In this document: positions 1-7,161 of the stretch, piece after piece
How the letters are laid out: the number at the start of each line of letters is the position of its first letter
Numbering within the stretch: the stretch's first letter is position 1
Assembly (NCBI GenBank): GCA_016789705.1
Contig: JAEUQR010000049.1
Coordinates: 1 to 35,049, forward strand
Reading direction: 5' to 3'
Length of the DNA stretch: 35,049 nt
Source: Acidobacteriota bacterium
GTDB taxonomy: Bacteria; Acidobacteriota; Vicinamibacteria; Vicinamibacterales; UBA2999
Notes under the pieces: model-generated
Databases searched by the model: none
Told to the model about the DNA's origin: nothing
The model's input: the letters and a program-made list of their open reading frames with translations, nothing else
Program-made: the position numbers and the translations under genes

Positions 1-485
1 CCGGCCCGCTTCAGCAGCACGCCGATCTGCGAGGCGAAGTCGGGCGGCACGTCGAGGTGCGACGACTCGCCCTTGCGGCCGAACACCCATTCCACGCGGC
101 CCTGCGGGTTGAACTTGACGATCATGTTCGACCCTTTGTCCACGATCCAGATGTTGTCCTGCTTGTCGATGCGCACGGCGTGCGCGTACGACATGGCGAA
201 GTTGTTCTTGCCGATCTCGCGCACGTACTTGCCGGTGGCGTCGAACTCGAGCAGCTGCGCCGCCTGGTTCATGTAGGCCGGACCGGTCAGGTTGCCGCGC
301 GAGAACACGAAGATGTGCCGCTTCGAGTTCATGGCGACGCCGCCGATTTCGCCGAAGTGGATGTCGTTCGGCATCGTCAGCGGGTTCGGCACCGACTCGA
401 ACGGCAGTTCAGGCACCGCTTGCTGCGCCGCCGCGGGGGCCATCGTCAGGGCCACGAGCCCGGCTACGAGAAATAGACGTCTCAC
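1..485 (-). CDS. Secreted NHL-repeat beta-propeller protein (5' part only)
   Basis: The gene runs off the left edge, so only the first 161 codons are visible. It begins with GTG at 485, preceded by a strong GGAGG about 7 nt upstream. The first 20 or so residues (MRRLFLVAGLVALTMAPAAA) form a clear signal peptide. The mature part contains propeller-blade phrases such as GGVAMNSKRHIFVFSRG, LLEFDATGKYVREIG, AVRIDKQDNIWIVDKGSNMI and KFNPQGRVEWVFGRKG. These are typical of NHL/six-bladed propellers of the peptidyl-hydroxyglycine amidating-lyase type. Acidobacteria carry many such secreted proteins, and their ligands are mostly unknown. Whether this one is a lyase or a binding scaffold cannot be decided without the C-terminal half. 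It is divergent from the DUF1028 gene across about 140 bp. Confidence 0.85.
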   Translation of the reverse strand, partial: MRRLFLVAGLVALTMAPAAAQQAVPELPFESVPNPLTMPNDIHFGEIGGVAMNSKRHIFVFSRGNLTGPAYMNQAAQLLEFDATGKYVREIGKNNFAMSYAHAVRIDKQDNIWIVDKGSNMIVKFNPQGRVEWVFGRKGESSHLDVPPDFASQIGVLLKRA

Positions 486-538
486 CAGAACCTCCAGACA
501 GGAACACCGATGGCCCCATGGCGCATCGGAGACGGGCG

Positions 539-568
539 ATGGTAATCGCGTTCGCCAGCCAAGGGCAA
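539..568 (-). promoter_or_regulatory. Possible promoter for the NHL-repeat gene
   Basis: On the minus strand TTGCCC (568-563) and TACCAT (544-539) are separated by 18 bp. Transcription from here would give a leader of about 45 nt carrying the GGAGG of the NHL gene. Both boxes are imperfect, so this is only a candidate. Confidence 0.3.
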
Positions 569-602
569 CCACGGACGCGTCCACGCGGGGCGGCGTCGGG
601 CG

Positions 603-608
603 TAGAAT
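603..608 (+). promoter_or_regulatory. -10-like box TAGAAT of the DUF1028 gene
   Basis: TAGAAT ends 19 nt before the ATG at 628. The surrounding 13-mer CGTAGAATGCGCG (601-613) recurs exactly at 1721-1733, where it again ends its TAGAAT 19 nt before a start codon. I see no convincing -35 box 16-18 bp upstream. Confidence 0.5.
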
Positions 609-627
609 GCGCGCCGAGGTTTCCGCC

Positions 628-1677
628 ATGCCGCACCGCCGCACCACGCTCGCACTCGCCGTCCTGACCGCCATCTGCGCGATGGCCCGCCCGGGCGCGG
701 CGCCCTCGGCCGACGGCCCCGACCCGTGGTTCGGCACCTTCTCGATCATCGCCTTCGACCCGGGCACGCAGGAGCTGGGCGTCGGCGTGCAATCGCGCGC
801 CTTCGGCGCCGGTGCCGCCGTGCCCTACGCCAAGCCGGGCGTGGGCGCCGTGGCCACGCAGGCCTCGGCCAACCGGCAGTACGGCCCGAAAGCGATCGCG
901 CTCCTCGAACAGGGGCTGTCACCCGCCGAGGTCGTCAAGCGCATCACCGACGAAGACCCCGGCCGCGACAGCCGCCAAGTGGCGGTGATCGACACCAGAG
1001 GCCGCTCGGCGGTGTACACCGGCAAGCGCGTCATCGACCGCAACAACGACCCGAAGGACCTGGTGCACCTCGGCGGCTTCGCCGGTCACACGAGCGGCCT
1101 CAACTTCTCGGCGCAGGGCAACACGCTCGCGAGCGAAGCCGTCGTGCAGGCCATGGCGGCGGCCTACCAGCGCGGCACCGGCACGATGGCCGAACGGCTG
1201 ATGGACGCGCTCGACGCCGGCCAGGCCATGGGCGGCGACACCCGCGGCATGCAGTCGGCCGGCATCCTGGTGGTGAAGCCGCTCGATTCGAAGAGCGAAT
1301 CCACCGTCGAACGCATCGTGGACATCCGCGTGGACGATCATGAAGAGCCGTTCAAAGAACTGCGCCGTCTGCTGCAGATGACCCTCGGCGTGCCGCAGCG
1401 CCTCACCGCGCAGTCGGCGGACCTCGCGCTGGCCGGCCGCCACGCCGAGGCGATTGCCGAGATGCAGAAGGCGCTCGCCATCAATCCGCGCAGCGAGGCG
1501 TCGATGTATGCGCTGGCGCAGCGCTACGCGCAGGCCGGCCAGCCGGCTCCGGCGCTCGCGCAGCTCCGCCAGGCCATCACGCGGCAGCCGAAGCAGTGGA
1601 AGGCGCAGGCGGCCGCCGACCCGCTCTTTACTCCGCTCCGCACTGACGCGGCGTTCCGCGCGCTCGTCGCGCCGTAG
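628..1677 (+). CDS. Secreted DUF1028 protein with C-terminal TPR region
   Basis: 349 residues. A signal peptide (MPHRRTTLALAVLTAICAM...) precedes a full DUF1028 domain at about residues 30-260. Recognisable phrases are TFSIIAFDPGTQELGVGVQS, the alanine/glycine-rich stretch through GVGAVATQASAN, and LGGFAGHTSGLNFSAQGN. DUF1028 has an Ntn-hydrolase-like fold, and its members are proposed but not firmly shown to be peptide or amide hydrolases. Residues about 265-335 form two or three TPR-like helices (AGRHAEAIAEMQKALAINP). The start at 628 is chosen for GAGG 8 nt upstream and because the signal peptide begins there; ATG 607 is in frame but lies inside the -10-like box. The amidohydrolase gene follows after 70 bp on the same strand, which supports a joint role in degrading small peptides or amides. 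Confidence 0.88.
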   Translation: MPHRRTTLALAVLTAICAMARPGAAPSADGPDPWFGTFSIIAFDPGTQELGVGVQSRAFGAGAAVPYAKPGVGAVATQASANRQYGPKAIALLEQGLSPAEVVKRITDEDPGRDSRQVAVIDTRGRSAVYTGKRVIDRNNDPKDLVHLGGFAGHTSGLNFSAQGNTLASEAVVQAMAAAYQRGTGTMAERLMDALDAGQAMGGDTRGMQSAGILVVKPLDSKSESTVERIVDIRVDDHEEPFKELRRLLQMTLGVPQRLTAQSADLALAGRHAEAIAEMQKALAINPRSEASMYALAQRYAQAGQPAPALAQLRQAITRQPKQWKAQAAADPLFTPLRTDAAFRALVAP

Positions 1678-1722
1678 AGAGGCAGGCCGCGCGTCGTCCG
1701 GGAAGGGCCGTGGGGCATCGCG

Positions 1723-1728
1723 TAGAAT
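1723..1728 (+). promoter_or_regulatory. -10-like box TAGAAT of the first amidohydrolase gene
   Basis: TAGAAT lies in a second copy of the 13-mer found at 601-613. It ends 19 nt before the ATG at 1748, leaving room for a short leader with AGGAG at 1737-1741. No clear -35 box is visible. Confidence 0.5.
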
Positions 1729-1747
1729 GCGCGGGCAGGAGCCGTTC

Positions 1748-2965
1748 ATGACCCGCCGCTTCGTCCTCGCATTCACGCTTGCCGCGCTGACCCTCGGCCA
1801 GAGCCCCGCGCTCGACGCGCAGACCGACGCCATCACCATCCGCGCGCCGCGCATGATCGACGGCCGCGGCGGTGAGCGCGCCGACGTCATGGTCACCGTG
1901 AAGGAGGGCAAGATCCGCGTGCTCGGTCCGGCCGCCGGTCCGGCCACCTACGACCTGACCGGGCTGACGCTCCTGCCCGGTTTCATCGACACCCACGTGC
2001 ACATCGGCTGGCACTTCGATGCCAACGGCCGCTACGCCACCGGCCCGGAGCCCGCGGACCAGGCGGTGCTCTACGCGGCCGAGAACGCGTGGGTCACGAT
2101 GATGGCCGGCTTCACGACCATTCAGAGCGTGGGATCGCCGGGAGACAAGGCGCTCCGCGATGCGATCAACCGCGGCATCCTGCCGGGCCCGCGCCTCCTG
2201 AGCTCGCTGGGCCAGATCTCGAATCCGAAGCTGACGCCCAACGAACTGCGCGGCCTCGTGCGGAAGTTCAAGGCCGACGGCGCCGACCTCGTGAAGATCT
2301 TCGCTTCGGCCAGCATCCGCGACGGCGGTGTGCCCACGTTGTCGCAGGCGCAGCTCGACGCCGTGTGCGGTGAGGCGAAGGCGCAGGGCCTGCGCTCCAT
2401 GGTGCATGCCCATGCGCCCGAGGCGATGATGCGCGCCGCGCGCGCCGGCTGCACGGTGGTGGAACACGGCGGCCTCGCGAACGCCGAAGCGCTGGCGCTC
2501 CTTGCGGAGAAGGGCGTCTGGTTCGACCCGAACATCGGCCTCGTCACCCAGAACTATCTCGAGAACCGCGCGAAGTTCCTCGGCATCGGCAACTACACCG
2601 ACGAAGGCTTCGCGTCGATGGAAAAGGCGCTCGGCTTGAAGGACGCGATGTTCTCGGCCGCGCTCAAGACGAAGAACCTGAAGATGGTGATGGGCACGGA
2701 CGCCGTGGCCGGCGCGCACGGGCAGAACATGCGCGAGATCATCGAACGCGTGAAGTCGGGCCAGGCGCCGATGGACGCCATCAGGTCGCTGACCTCGCTC
2801 GCCGCCGAGTCGATGAACCTGCACCACGAGATCGGCGCCATCCAGCCGGGCCACAACGCGGATCTGGTGGCGGTCGAGGGCAACCCGCTCACCGACATCA
2901 CGGCCCTGCAGCGGGTGCGTTTCGTGATGCGCGGCGGCACGGTCTACAAGTACGAGAAGCCGTAG
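1748..2965 (+). CDS. Secreted metal-dependent amidohydrolase (imidazolonepropionase/prolidase-like)
   Basis: 405 residues: signal peptide (MTRRFVLAFTLAALTLGQSPALDAQ), N-terminal beta-sandwich, then a TIM barrel. The metal ligands of the binuclear amidohydrolase superfamily are all visible. They are DTHVH (H83, H85), the carboxylated-lysine motif ADLVKIFAS, VHAHAPE, VVEHGG and the catalytic aspartate in VMGTDAVAG. The C-terminal sandwich returns as DLVAVEGNPLTD. Members of this family hydrolyse cyclic amides, Xaa-Pro or Xaa-Lys/Arg dipeptides in the periplasm; the exact substrate cannot be read from sequence. The start has AGGAG 6 nt upstream. The TonB receptor gene begins directly after the stop codon, so the two are very probably co-transcribed. 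It is a relative of the protein at 7162-8448. Confidence 0.92.
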   Translation: MTRRFVLAFTLAALTLGQSPALDAQTDAITIRAPRMIDGRGGERADVMVTVKEGKIRVLGPAAGPATYDLTGLTLLPGFIDTHVHIGWHFDANGRYATGPEPADQAVLYAAENAWVTMMAGFTTIQSVGSPGDKALRDAINRGILPGPRLLSSLGQISNPKLTPNELRGLVRKFKADGADLVKIFASASIRDGGVPTLSQAQLDAVCGEAKAQGLRSMVHAHAPEAMMRAARAGCTVVEHGGLANAEALALLAEKGVWFDPNIGLVTQNYLENRAKFLGIGNYTDEGFASMEKALGLKDAMFSAALKTKNLKMVMGTDAVAGAHGQNMREIIERVKSGQAPMDAIRSLTSLAAESMNLHHEIGAIQPGHNADLVAVEGNPLTDITALQRVRFVMRGGTVYKYEKP

Positions 2966-5344
2966 ATGCCGGACCGGGGATCGATGCGGTTTCGCGGCGT
3001 CGCGGCGCTGCTCACGGCCACGCTCGCGTTGGCCGCTCCGGTGGGGCTGCAGGCACAGCCGCGGCGAACCACCCTCCGGGGTGACGTCGCATTCGAGGGA
3101 GGCGCGGCGATACCGGCGATTACCGTCACGTTGAAGAGCGCCGACGGGTCCTTCGTGAGCGCCGTCATGACCGATGCCGCCGGTCGATTCGAGATTCGCG
3201 ACGTCGCCCCGGGCTCGTACGTCATCTCTGCCGAGAGTGGCACCTTCGCAGGTGAGTCGTCCGTCGATGTCGGCTCGACCCGCGTCGTCGACGTCGCCGT
3301 GCGCCTGCACCTGCCACGCGACCCTCCCCTGTCGGTCACCGGTCATCTCGACGCCTTCATGCGCGCGCAGTCGGCGCTTGGCGGCGAGATCCTCCGCGAC
3401 CTGCCCGTCCGCCTGCAGACGCGCGCGCTGCCGCAGGCGATTGCCTCGCTGCCGGGATTCGCCGAAGAGGATAACGGCTTGCTGCACGTGCGCGGTGTGG
3501 ACGACGGCGTGCTGTACGTCGACGACGGCATCCCGATCTACGACCGCCTCGACGTGGCCTTCGGCATTCCGCCAGGCCTCGCGGATCTCGGTGCCGTCGC
3601 GGTCACGACTGGTCATACGCCGGCGGCGTTCGGCCTCAAGTCCGGAGCGGTGATCGAGATCACCCCGCCGCCCCCGACCGACGACTGGCGCGTGCAGGTG
3701 CAGGCCGGCAGCGGCTCGAGTGACCTCGCTGGCGGCGCGCTGGCGGCCGGCGGCCCCGCGGGCACGGCGGTCGATGTCTTCGCGTCCGTTGCCGCTGAAC
3801 GCTCGGCGCGCTTCCTGGATCCCGTGCATCCCGACAACCTCCACAACAGGGGCGGCGTGGCCGGGGCATCACTGCGAGCGCTGGCGGCACCCGCGGAGGG
3901 CGCCCAGGTCACGCTGAACGTGCGCACCGGGCAATCGCGATTCGACGTGCCGCACGGCGAGGCGTCGCGGGCCGCCGGTCAGGACCAGCGGCAGCGAACC
4001 ACGCAGTCCAGTCAGTCGCTCGGGTGGCGCCAGCGCGTCGGCAGCGTCGGACTCGATGTCGCCGGCTACCACCGCCGTGTCGATGCACGTCTCGATGGCT
4101 CGGCGACCGACACACCGGTCACGGCCGACTCAGCGCGCCGGCACGATCGTCTCGGCCTCGTGGGCTCGGCCACACGCCGAGTCGGCCGTCACGCCCTGAC
4201 GATCGGCGGCGAAGTGTCGCGCGCCTCCATCACCGAGAACTTCCGCTTCGCCGTCACCGACCCGGACGCCGACGATCTCTCCCCCGCCGCGACAGCGTTC
4301 ACGCCGTCCCGGCCGTTCGTGTTCGCCGGCGACGTCGCCCGCCCACAATGGTCCGCGCACGGCAGCGACCGGGCCAGTCTCGGGAACGTGCTCGAGGTCG
4401 ACGTCGGCCTTCGCGCCGATCACACGGAGCTGCTCGTGCCCACCACCGCGTGGAGTCCACGCGTGGGCGTGACGCTCTCGGCCTACGGCCTGAACGCGAC
4501 CCTGCGCGCCTCCTTCAACCGCTTCTTCCAGCCGCCGCAGGCCGAACACCTGCTGCTCTCCTCCTCCGAAGCCGCGCGCGCGCTCTCGCCCTTCGTGGAC
4601 GACGACGATGGCGACGGCGGCGGCGCGGAGCTCCTGCCCGAGCGGCAGACGGCCTGGGAACTCGGGTGGGAACAGCGTCTGGGCCGCGTGACGCTCGACA
4701 TCGCCGGCTGGAGGCGCCGCGTCGAGAACTACACCGACCCGAACGTCTTCTTCGGCACCACGATCGTGTTCCCGAACAGCGTCGCACGCGGCACCGCGCG
4801 CGGCCTCGACGTGCGGCTCCAGGTGCCGTCACTGCGCGGCGTGACGGCCACGGCCGCCTACACCCTGTCGAAGGTCGAACAGGAGGGGCCGATCAACGGC
4901 GGGCTCTTTCTCGAAGACGACATCGACGAGATCGGCCCGGGCGTGGTCTTCACGCCGGATCACGACCAGCGGCACACGGCCTCGGCCACGCTGACCTGGG
5001 TGCAGCCGGTGGGCCGTTGGGCCGCCACCGCGCAGGCGCGTTACGCGAGCGGCACGCCCGTGGAACTGGGCGACCTCGACGAAGACGACCTGGAGGAGCT
5101 GGCCGAACGCCCCGGCGCCGGGCTCGTGGACTTCGACCGCGGCCGCGTGAAGCCGCGCCTCGTCGTCGATCTCTCGGCATCACTCCGTGTGCGCCGTACG
5201 TCGTGGGGCGAGATCGGCCTTGCCGCCAGCGTGCTCAACGCCTTCAGCCGCGCCTACGCCTTCAACTTCGGCAATCCGTTCAGCGGCACCCACTTCGGCG
5301 CACCACGCCAGATCCGCGCCGACCTGCGCGTCCGCATCAACTGA
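2966..5344 (+). CDS. TonB-dependent receptor with carboxypeptidase-regulatory-like N-terminal domain
   Basis: 792 residues if the ATG touching the upstream stop is used. ATG 2984 (MRFRGVAALLTATLALAAP), preceded by GGGG, gives a cleaner signal peptide and may be the true start. After the signal comes a CarbRegD-like beta-sandwich (about 35-115; VTLKSADGSFVSAVMTDAAG), then a plug domain (about 140-230; LLHVRGVDDGVLYVDDGIP), then a long beta barrel. It is an outer-membrane importer that takes energy from TonB/ExbBD. The barrel carries acidic stretches: D545-D548 in a DDDDGDGGG run, LEDDIDE, and LDEDDLEE. The last strand ends RADLRVRIN rather than with the usual aromatic residue. Its position after a secreted amidohydrolase suggests that it imports a substrate or product of that enzyme. 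Confidence 0.9.
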   Translation: MPDRGSMRFRGVAALLTATLALAAPVGLQAQPRRTTLRGDVAFEGGAAIPAITVTLKSADGSFVSAVMTDAAGRFEIRDVAPGSYVISAESGTFAGESSVDVGSTRVVDVAVRLHLPRDPPLSVTGHLDAFMRAQSALGGEILRDLPVRLQTRALPQAIASLPGFAEEDNGLLHVRGVDDGVLYVDDGIPIYDRLDVAFGIPPGLADLGAVAVTTGHTPAAFGLKSGAVIEITPPPPTDDWRVQVQAGSGSSDLAGGALAAGGPAGTAVDVFASVAAERSARFLDPVHPDNLHNRGGVAGASLRALAAPAEGAQVTLNVRTGQSRFDVPHGEASRAAGQDQRQRTTQSSQSLGWRQRVGSVGLDVAGYHRRVDARLDGSATDTPVTADSARRHDRLGLVGSATRRVGRHALTIGGEVSRASITENFRFAVTDPDADDLSPAATAFTPSRPFVFAGDVARPQWSAHGSDRASLGNVLEVDVGLRADHTELLVPTTAWSPRVGVTLSAYGLNATLRASFNRFFQPPQAEHLLLSSSEAARALSPFVDDDDGDGGGAELLPERQTAWELGWEQRLGRVTLDIAGWRRRVENYTDPNVFFGTTIVFPNSVARGTARGLDVRLQVPSLRGVTATAAYTLSKVEQEGPINGGLFLEDDIDEIGPGVVFTPDHDQRHTASATLTWVQPVGRWAATAQARYASGTPVELGDLDEDDLEELAERPGAGLVDFDRGRVKPRLVVDLSASLRVRRTSWGEIGLAASVLNAFSRAYAFNFGNPFSGTHFGAPRQIRADLRVRIN

Positions 5345-5346
5345 CG

Positions 5347-5362
5347 CACCCGTCGGCGGGTG
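5347..5362 (+). terminator. Short GC hairpin just after the TonB receptor gene
   Basis: CACCCG-TCGG-CGGGTG forms a perfect 6-bp stem with a four-base loop two bases after the stop codon. No T-run follows, so intrinsic termination is uncertain. Confidence 0.35.
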
Positions 5363-5368
5363 GGTGTG

Positions 5369-5415
5369 GCGTTCGGTCGGCGAGCGACTATGAGTCGTCG
5401 GCGCGGTTCGAACGC
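5369..5415 (+). other. Nested inverted repeats in the convergent intergenic region
   Basis: An outer pair GCGTTCG (5369-5375) and CGAACGC (5409-5415) encloses an inner hairpin CGACT-ATG-AGTCG (5385-5397). It lies in the 210-bp spacer between convergent genes. It could be structure in the 3' UTR of the receptor mRNA, a small RNA or chance; I see no promoter in front of it. Confidence 0.3.
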
Positions 5416-5482
5416 GTCAGCCCACTGGTCGGGACGGCGGTATCCGAACGACGGCGACTCTGAGCGCGGCGCGCACGCCTCC

Positions 5483-5509
5483 GACACTCGCACCGGAAGT
5501 GCGGGTGTC
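5483..5509 (+). terminator. Strong hairpin between convergent genes
   Basis: An 11-bp stem (5483-5493 with 5499-5509) closes a CGGAA loop, with one G-U wobble in the plus-strand RNA. That wobble becomes an A-C mismatch on the other strand, so plus-strand RNA is favoured. It has no T-run. It lies about 140 nt after the receptor stop and about 45 nt before the stop of the opposing aminotransferase, where it could stop read-through or protect a 3' end. Confidence 0.45.
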
Positions 5510-5554
5510 TACGCCGTCTCGGCTAGTGGCGCATCCACCCAACGGGAGAGTCGT

Positions 5555-6673
5555 TCACCCGAGCACGTCGCGCAGGGCGTCGGCAGCCGTCGCCAGATCC
5601 TCGTCGGTCGTGTACACGTGCACCGATGCGCGCACGCGGCCGAGTTCGCCGGTGACGAGCACGTCCGCCTCTTCGAGCGCCTCGCGCACGGCCTGCGGGT
5701 CAGAATGCTCGAAGGCGATGCTCGCGGCGCGCGCGGCGGCGGGCTCCGGCGTCATCACCGGCACGCCGAGGCCGGCGACCCGCTGGCGCAGCGCGCCCGA
5801 CCTGGCGAGCGTGTGCGCCTCGATCCGCTCCATGCCGATCCCCGCCAGGTAATCGAGCGACTGATCGAGCACGTAGAGCGCGGGATAGGCGGGATTGCCC
5901 GGCTCGAAGACCTGCCCGGTGGACTTCACGTGCACGGGCCCCGGCTCCTCGAGCGGTGGACGCCACTCGGCGGAGTGCCAGCCGGTGAGGCGCGGCCGCC
6001 AGTCGGGCACGCGGCGGCGGTTCCACGACGCGATCGCCACGCCGTGTACGCCGAGCAGGAACTTGTAGCAGCAGCTGAAGAGCACGTCGGCCACGGACGC
6101 ATCTACACGCACCGAGCCGAGCGCGTGGGAGGCGTCCACGACGAAGAGGGCGCCCACCTTGCGGGCCAGCGCCGCGTACGCTTCAAGGTCCTTGCGTTCG
6201 CCCGTGAGATACGAGACGTGGCTCACGGCGACGACGCGCGTGCGGTGGTCGATCGCCGCAGCGAACCGCGCCAGCGGCGCCTGCCAGCCGCCACTCGGCG
6301 CCACCGTGCGCACCTCGACGCCGTGACGCGCCTGCGCCAGCCATGGATTCATGAGCGAGGGGAACTCCCAGCGCTCCATCACCACGTTGTCGCCCTCGCG
6401 CCAGTCGAGCGAGTCAGCAAGCAGGCTCACACCGTGGGCCACGCTCGACGGGAACCCGATATCGCCGGGATCGGCGTGCACGAGGGCGGCCACTTTGGAG
6501 GCCACGCGCGCCCGAACGGCGTCGTTCAGGCGTTGACCGGCGAGCCCGGTGCCCTTGGCCCGCGCCGCGCGGTCGAGCGCGACGAGCGTGGAACCGAGTA
6601 CCGGCGACTGCCCGCCCGCGGCCAGGTGGGTCACGCCGTCGAGGTTGATGAAATCGGAGGCAGGGACCAGCAC
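5555..6673 (-). CDS. PLP-dependent class V aminotransferase (cysteine desulfurase/isopenicillin-N epimerase-like)
   Basis: 372 residues from GTG 6673. The fold-type I signature is visible: SHVSYLTGERKDLEAYAALA, the aspartate that holds the PLP ring (D180 in VVDASHALGS), and the Schiff-base lysine K204 in SCCYKFLLG. C-terminal text such as STGQVFEPGNPAYPALYVLD fits the SufS/CsdB and isopenicillin-N-epimerase branch. Loss of the cysteine-containing loop cannot be judged, so desulfurase activity should not be assumed. Known family reactions include desulfuration, epimerisation and kynureninase-type cleavage. There is no Shine-Dalgarno, and a GACAAT box ends 6 nt before the GTG, so this gene may have its own leaderless transcript although the upstream gene ends only 41 bp away. 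Confidence 0.85.
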   Translation of the reverse strand: MLVPASDFINLDGVTHLAAGGQSPVLGSTLVALDRAARAKGTGLAGQRLNDAVRARVASKVAALVHADPGDIGFPSSVAHGVSLLADSLDWREGDNVVMERWEFPSLMNPWLAQARHGVEVRTVAPSGGWQAPLARFAAAIDHRTRVVAVSHVSYLTGERKDLEAYAALARKVGALFVVDASHALGSVRVDASVADVLFSCCYKFLLGVHGVAIASWNRRRVPDWRPRLTGWHSAEWRPPLEEPGPVHVKSTGQVFEPGNPAYPALYVLDQSLDYLAGIGMERIEAHTLARSGALRQRVAGLGVPVMTPEPAAARAASIAFEHSDPQAVREALEEADVLVTGELGRVRASVHVYTTDEDLATAADALRDVLG

Positions 6674-6679
6674 GCGGCG

Positions 6680-6685
6680 ATTGTC
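6680..6685 (-). promoter_or_regulatory. Extended -10-like box GACAAT for a leaderless aminotransferase mRNA
   Basis: On the minus strand TGC-GACAAT ends 6 nt before the GTG start at 6673. The TGn in front fits an extended -10. Transcription would start at or next to the start codon, consistent with the missing Shine-Dalgarno. Confidence 0.4.
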
Positions 6686-6714
6686 GCACGCGCCGGCCCG
6701 CGCGCAACACGCGC

Positions 6715-7140
6715 TCAGTCGAAGGTCAGCACCGCGAAGACCACGACGAGGATGGAGCTCACGAGGCTCACCATCCCGATGCGCGGCAGCATCGCCGCGG
6801 CCGCCGCATCCCCGCGCCGCGCCTTCGCCTGGAAGGCGTGCGACGCGCCCACGGCCAGCGTGAGCAGCACCACGAAGCCGAGTTTGGCGTGGAACTGCCA
6901 CGGCAGCGCGGCGAAGCCGCCCCACTTCGTGAACGTGAGCATGAAGCCGGTGGCCCAGAGCAGCAGCAGGCCGCTGCCCCCGACCTGCGCCATGACCGGA
7001 CCGATGCGCACGAGGCCGCGGGCTTCCGCCGGATCGGCGCCGGCGAGCAGGCCACGCAGCGTGAGGCCGACGACCGAGGCGGCCAGGCCCATGCCGAGGC
7101 CGAGGAAGTGGAGCACGAGCAGCAGTTGATTGAGGTCCAT
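6715..7140 (-). CDS. Small four-helix integral membrane protein (CopD/DUF2269-like)
   Basis: 141 residues with four hydrophobic helices at about 5-30, 50-70, 85-105 and 118-140. Text includes LHFLGLGMGLAASVVGL at the N-terminus and FHAKLGFVVLLTLAVGASHAFQ in the third helix. Conserved-looking histidines H11, H84 and H100 lie in or near helices, a pattern seen in CopD/DUF2269-type proteins that may bind haem or copper. The start has AGGA upstream. It follows the amidohydrolase gene by 21 bp on the same strand and is probably co-transcribed with it. The function is unknown; the family assignment is tentative. Confidence 0.75.
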   Translation of the reverse strand: MDLNQLLLVLHFLGLGMGLAASVVGLTLRGLLAGADPAEARGLVRIGPVMAQVGGSGLLLLWATGFMLTFTKWGGFAALPWQFHAKLGFVVLLTLAVGASHAFQAKARRGDAAAAAMLPRIGMVSLVSSILVVVFAVLTFD

Positions 7141-7161
7141 AAGAATCCTGACGAGTCCGGC

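Noticed and set aside
1628..3844. Antisense frame of 738 codons over the amidohydrolase and receptor
   Set aside because: Shadow of real genes, with no motifs and no ribosome site.
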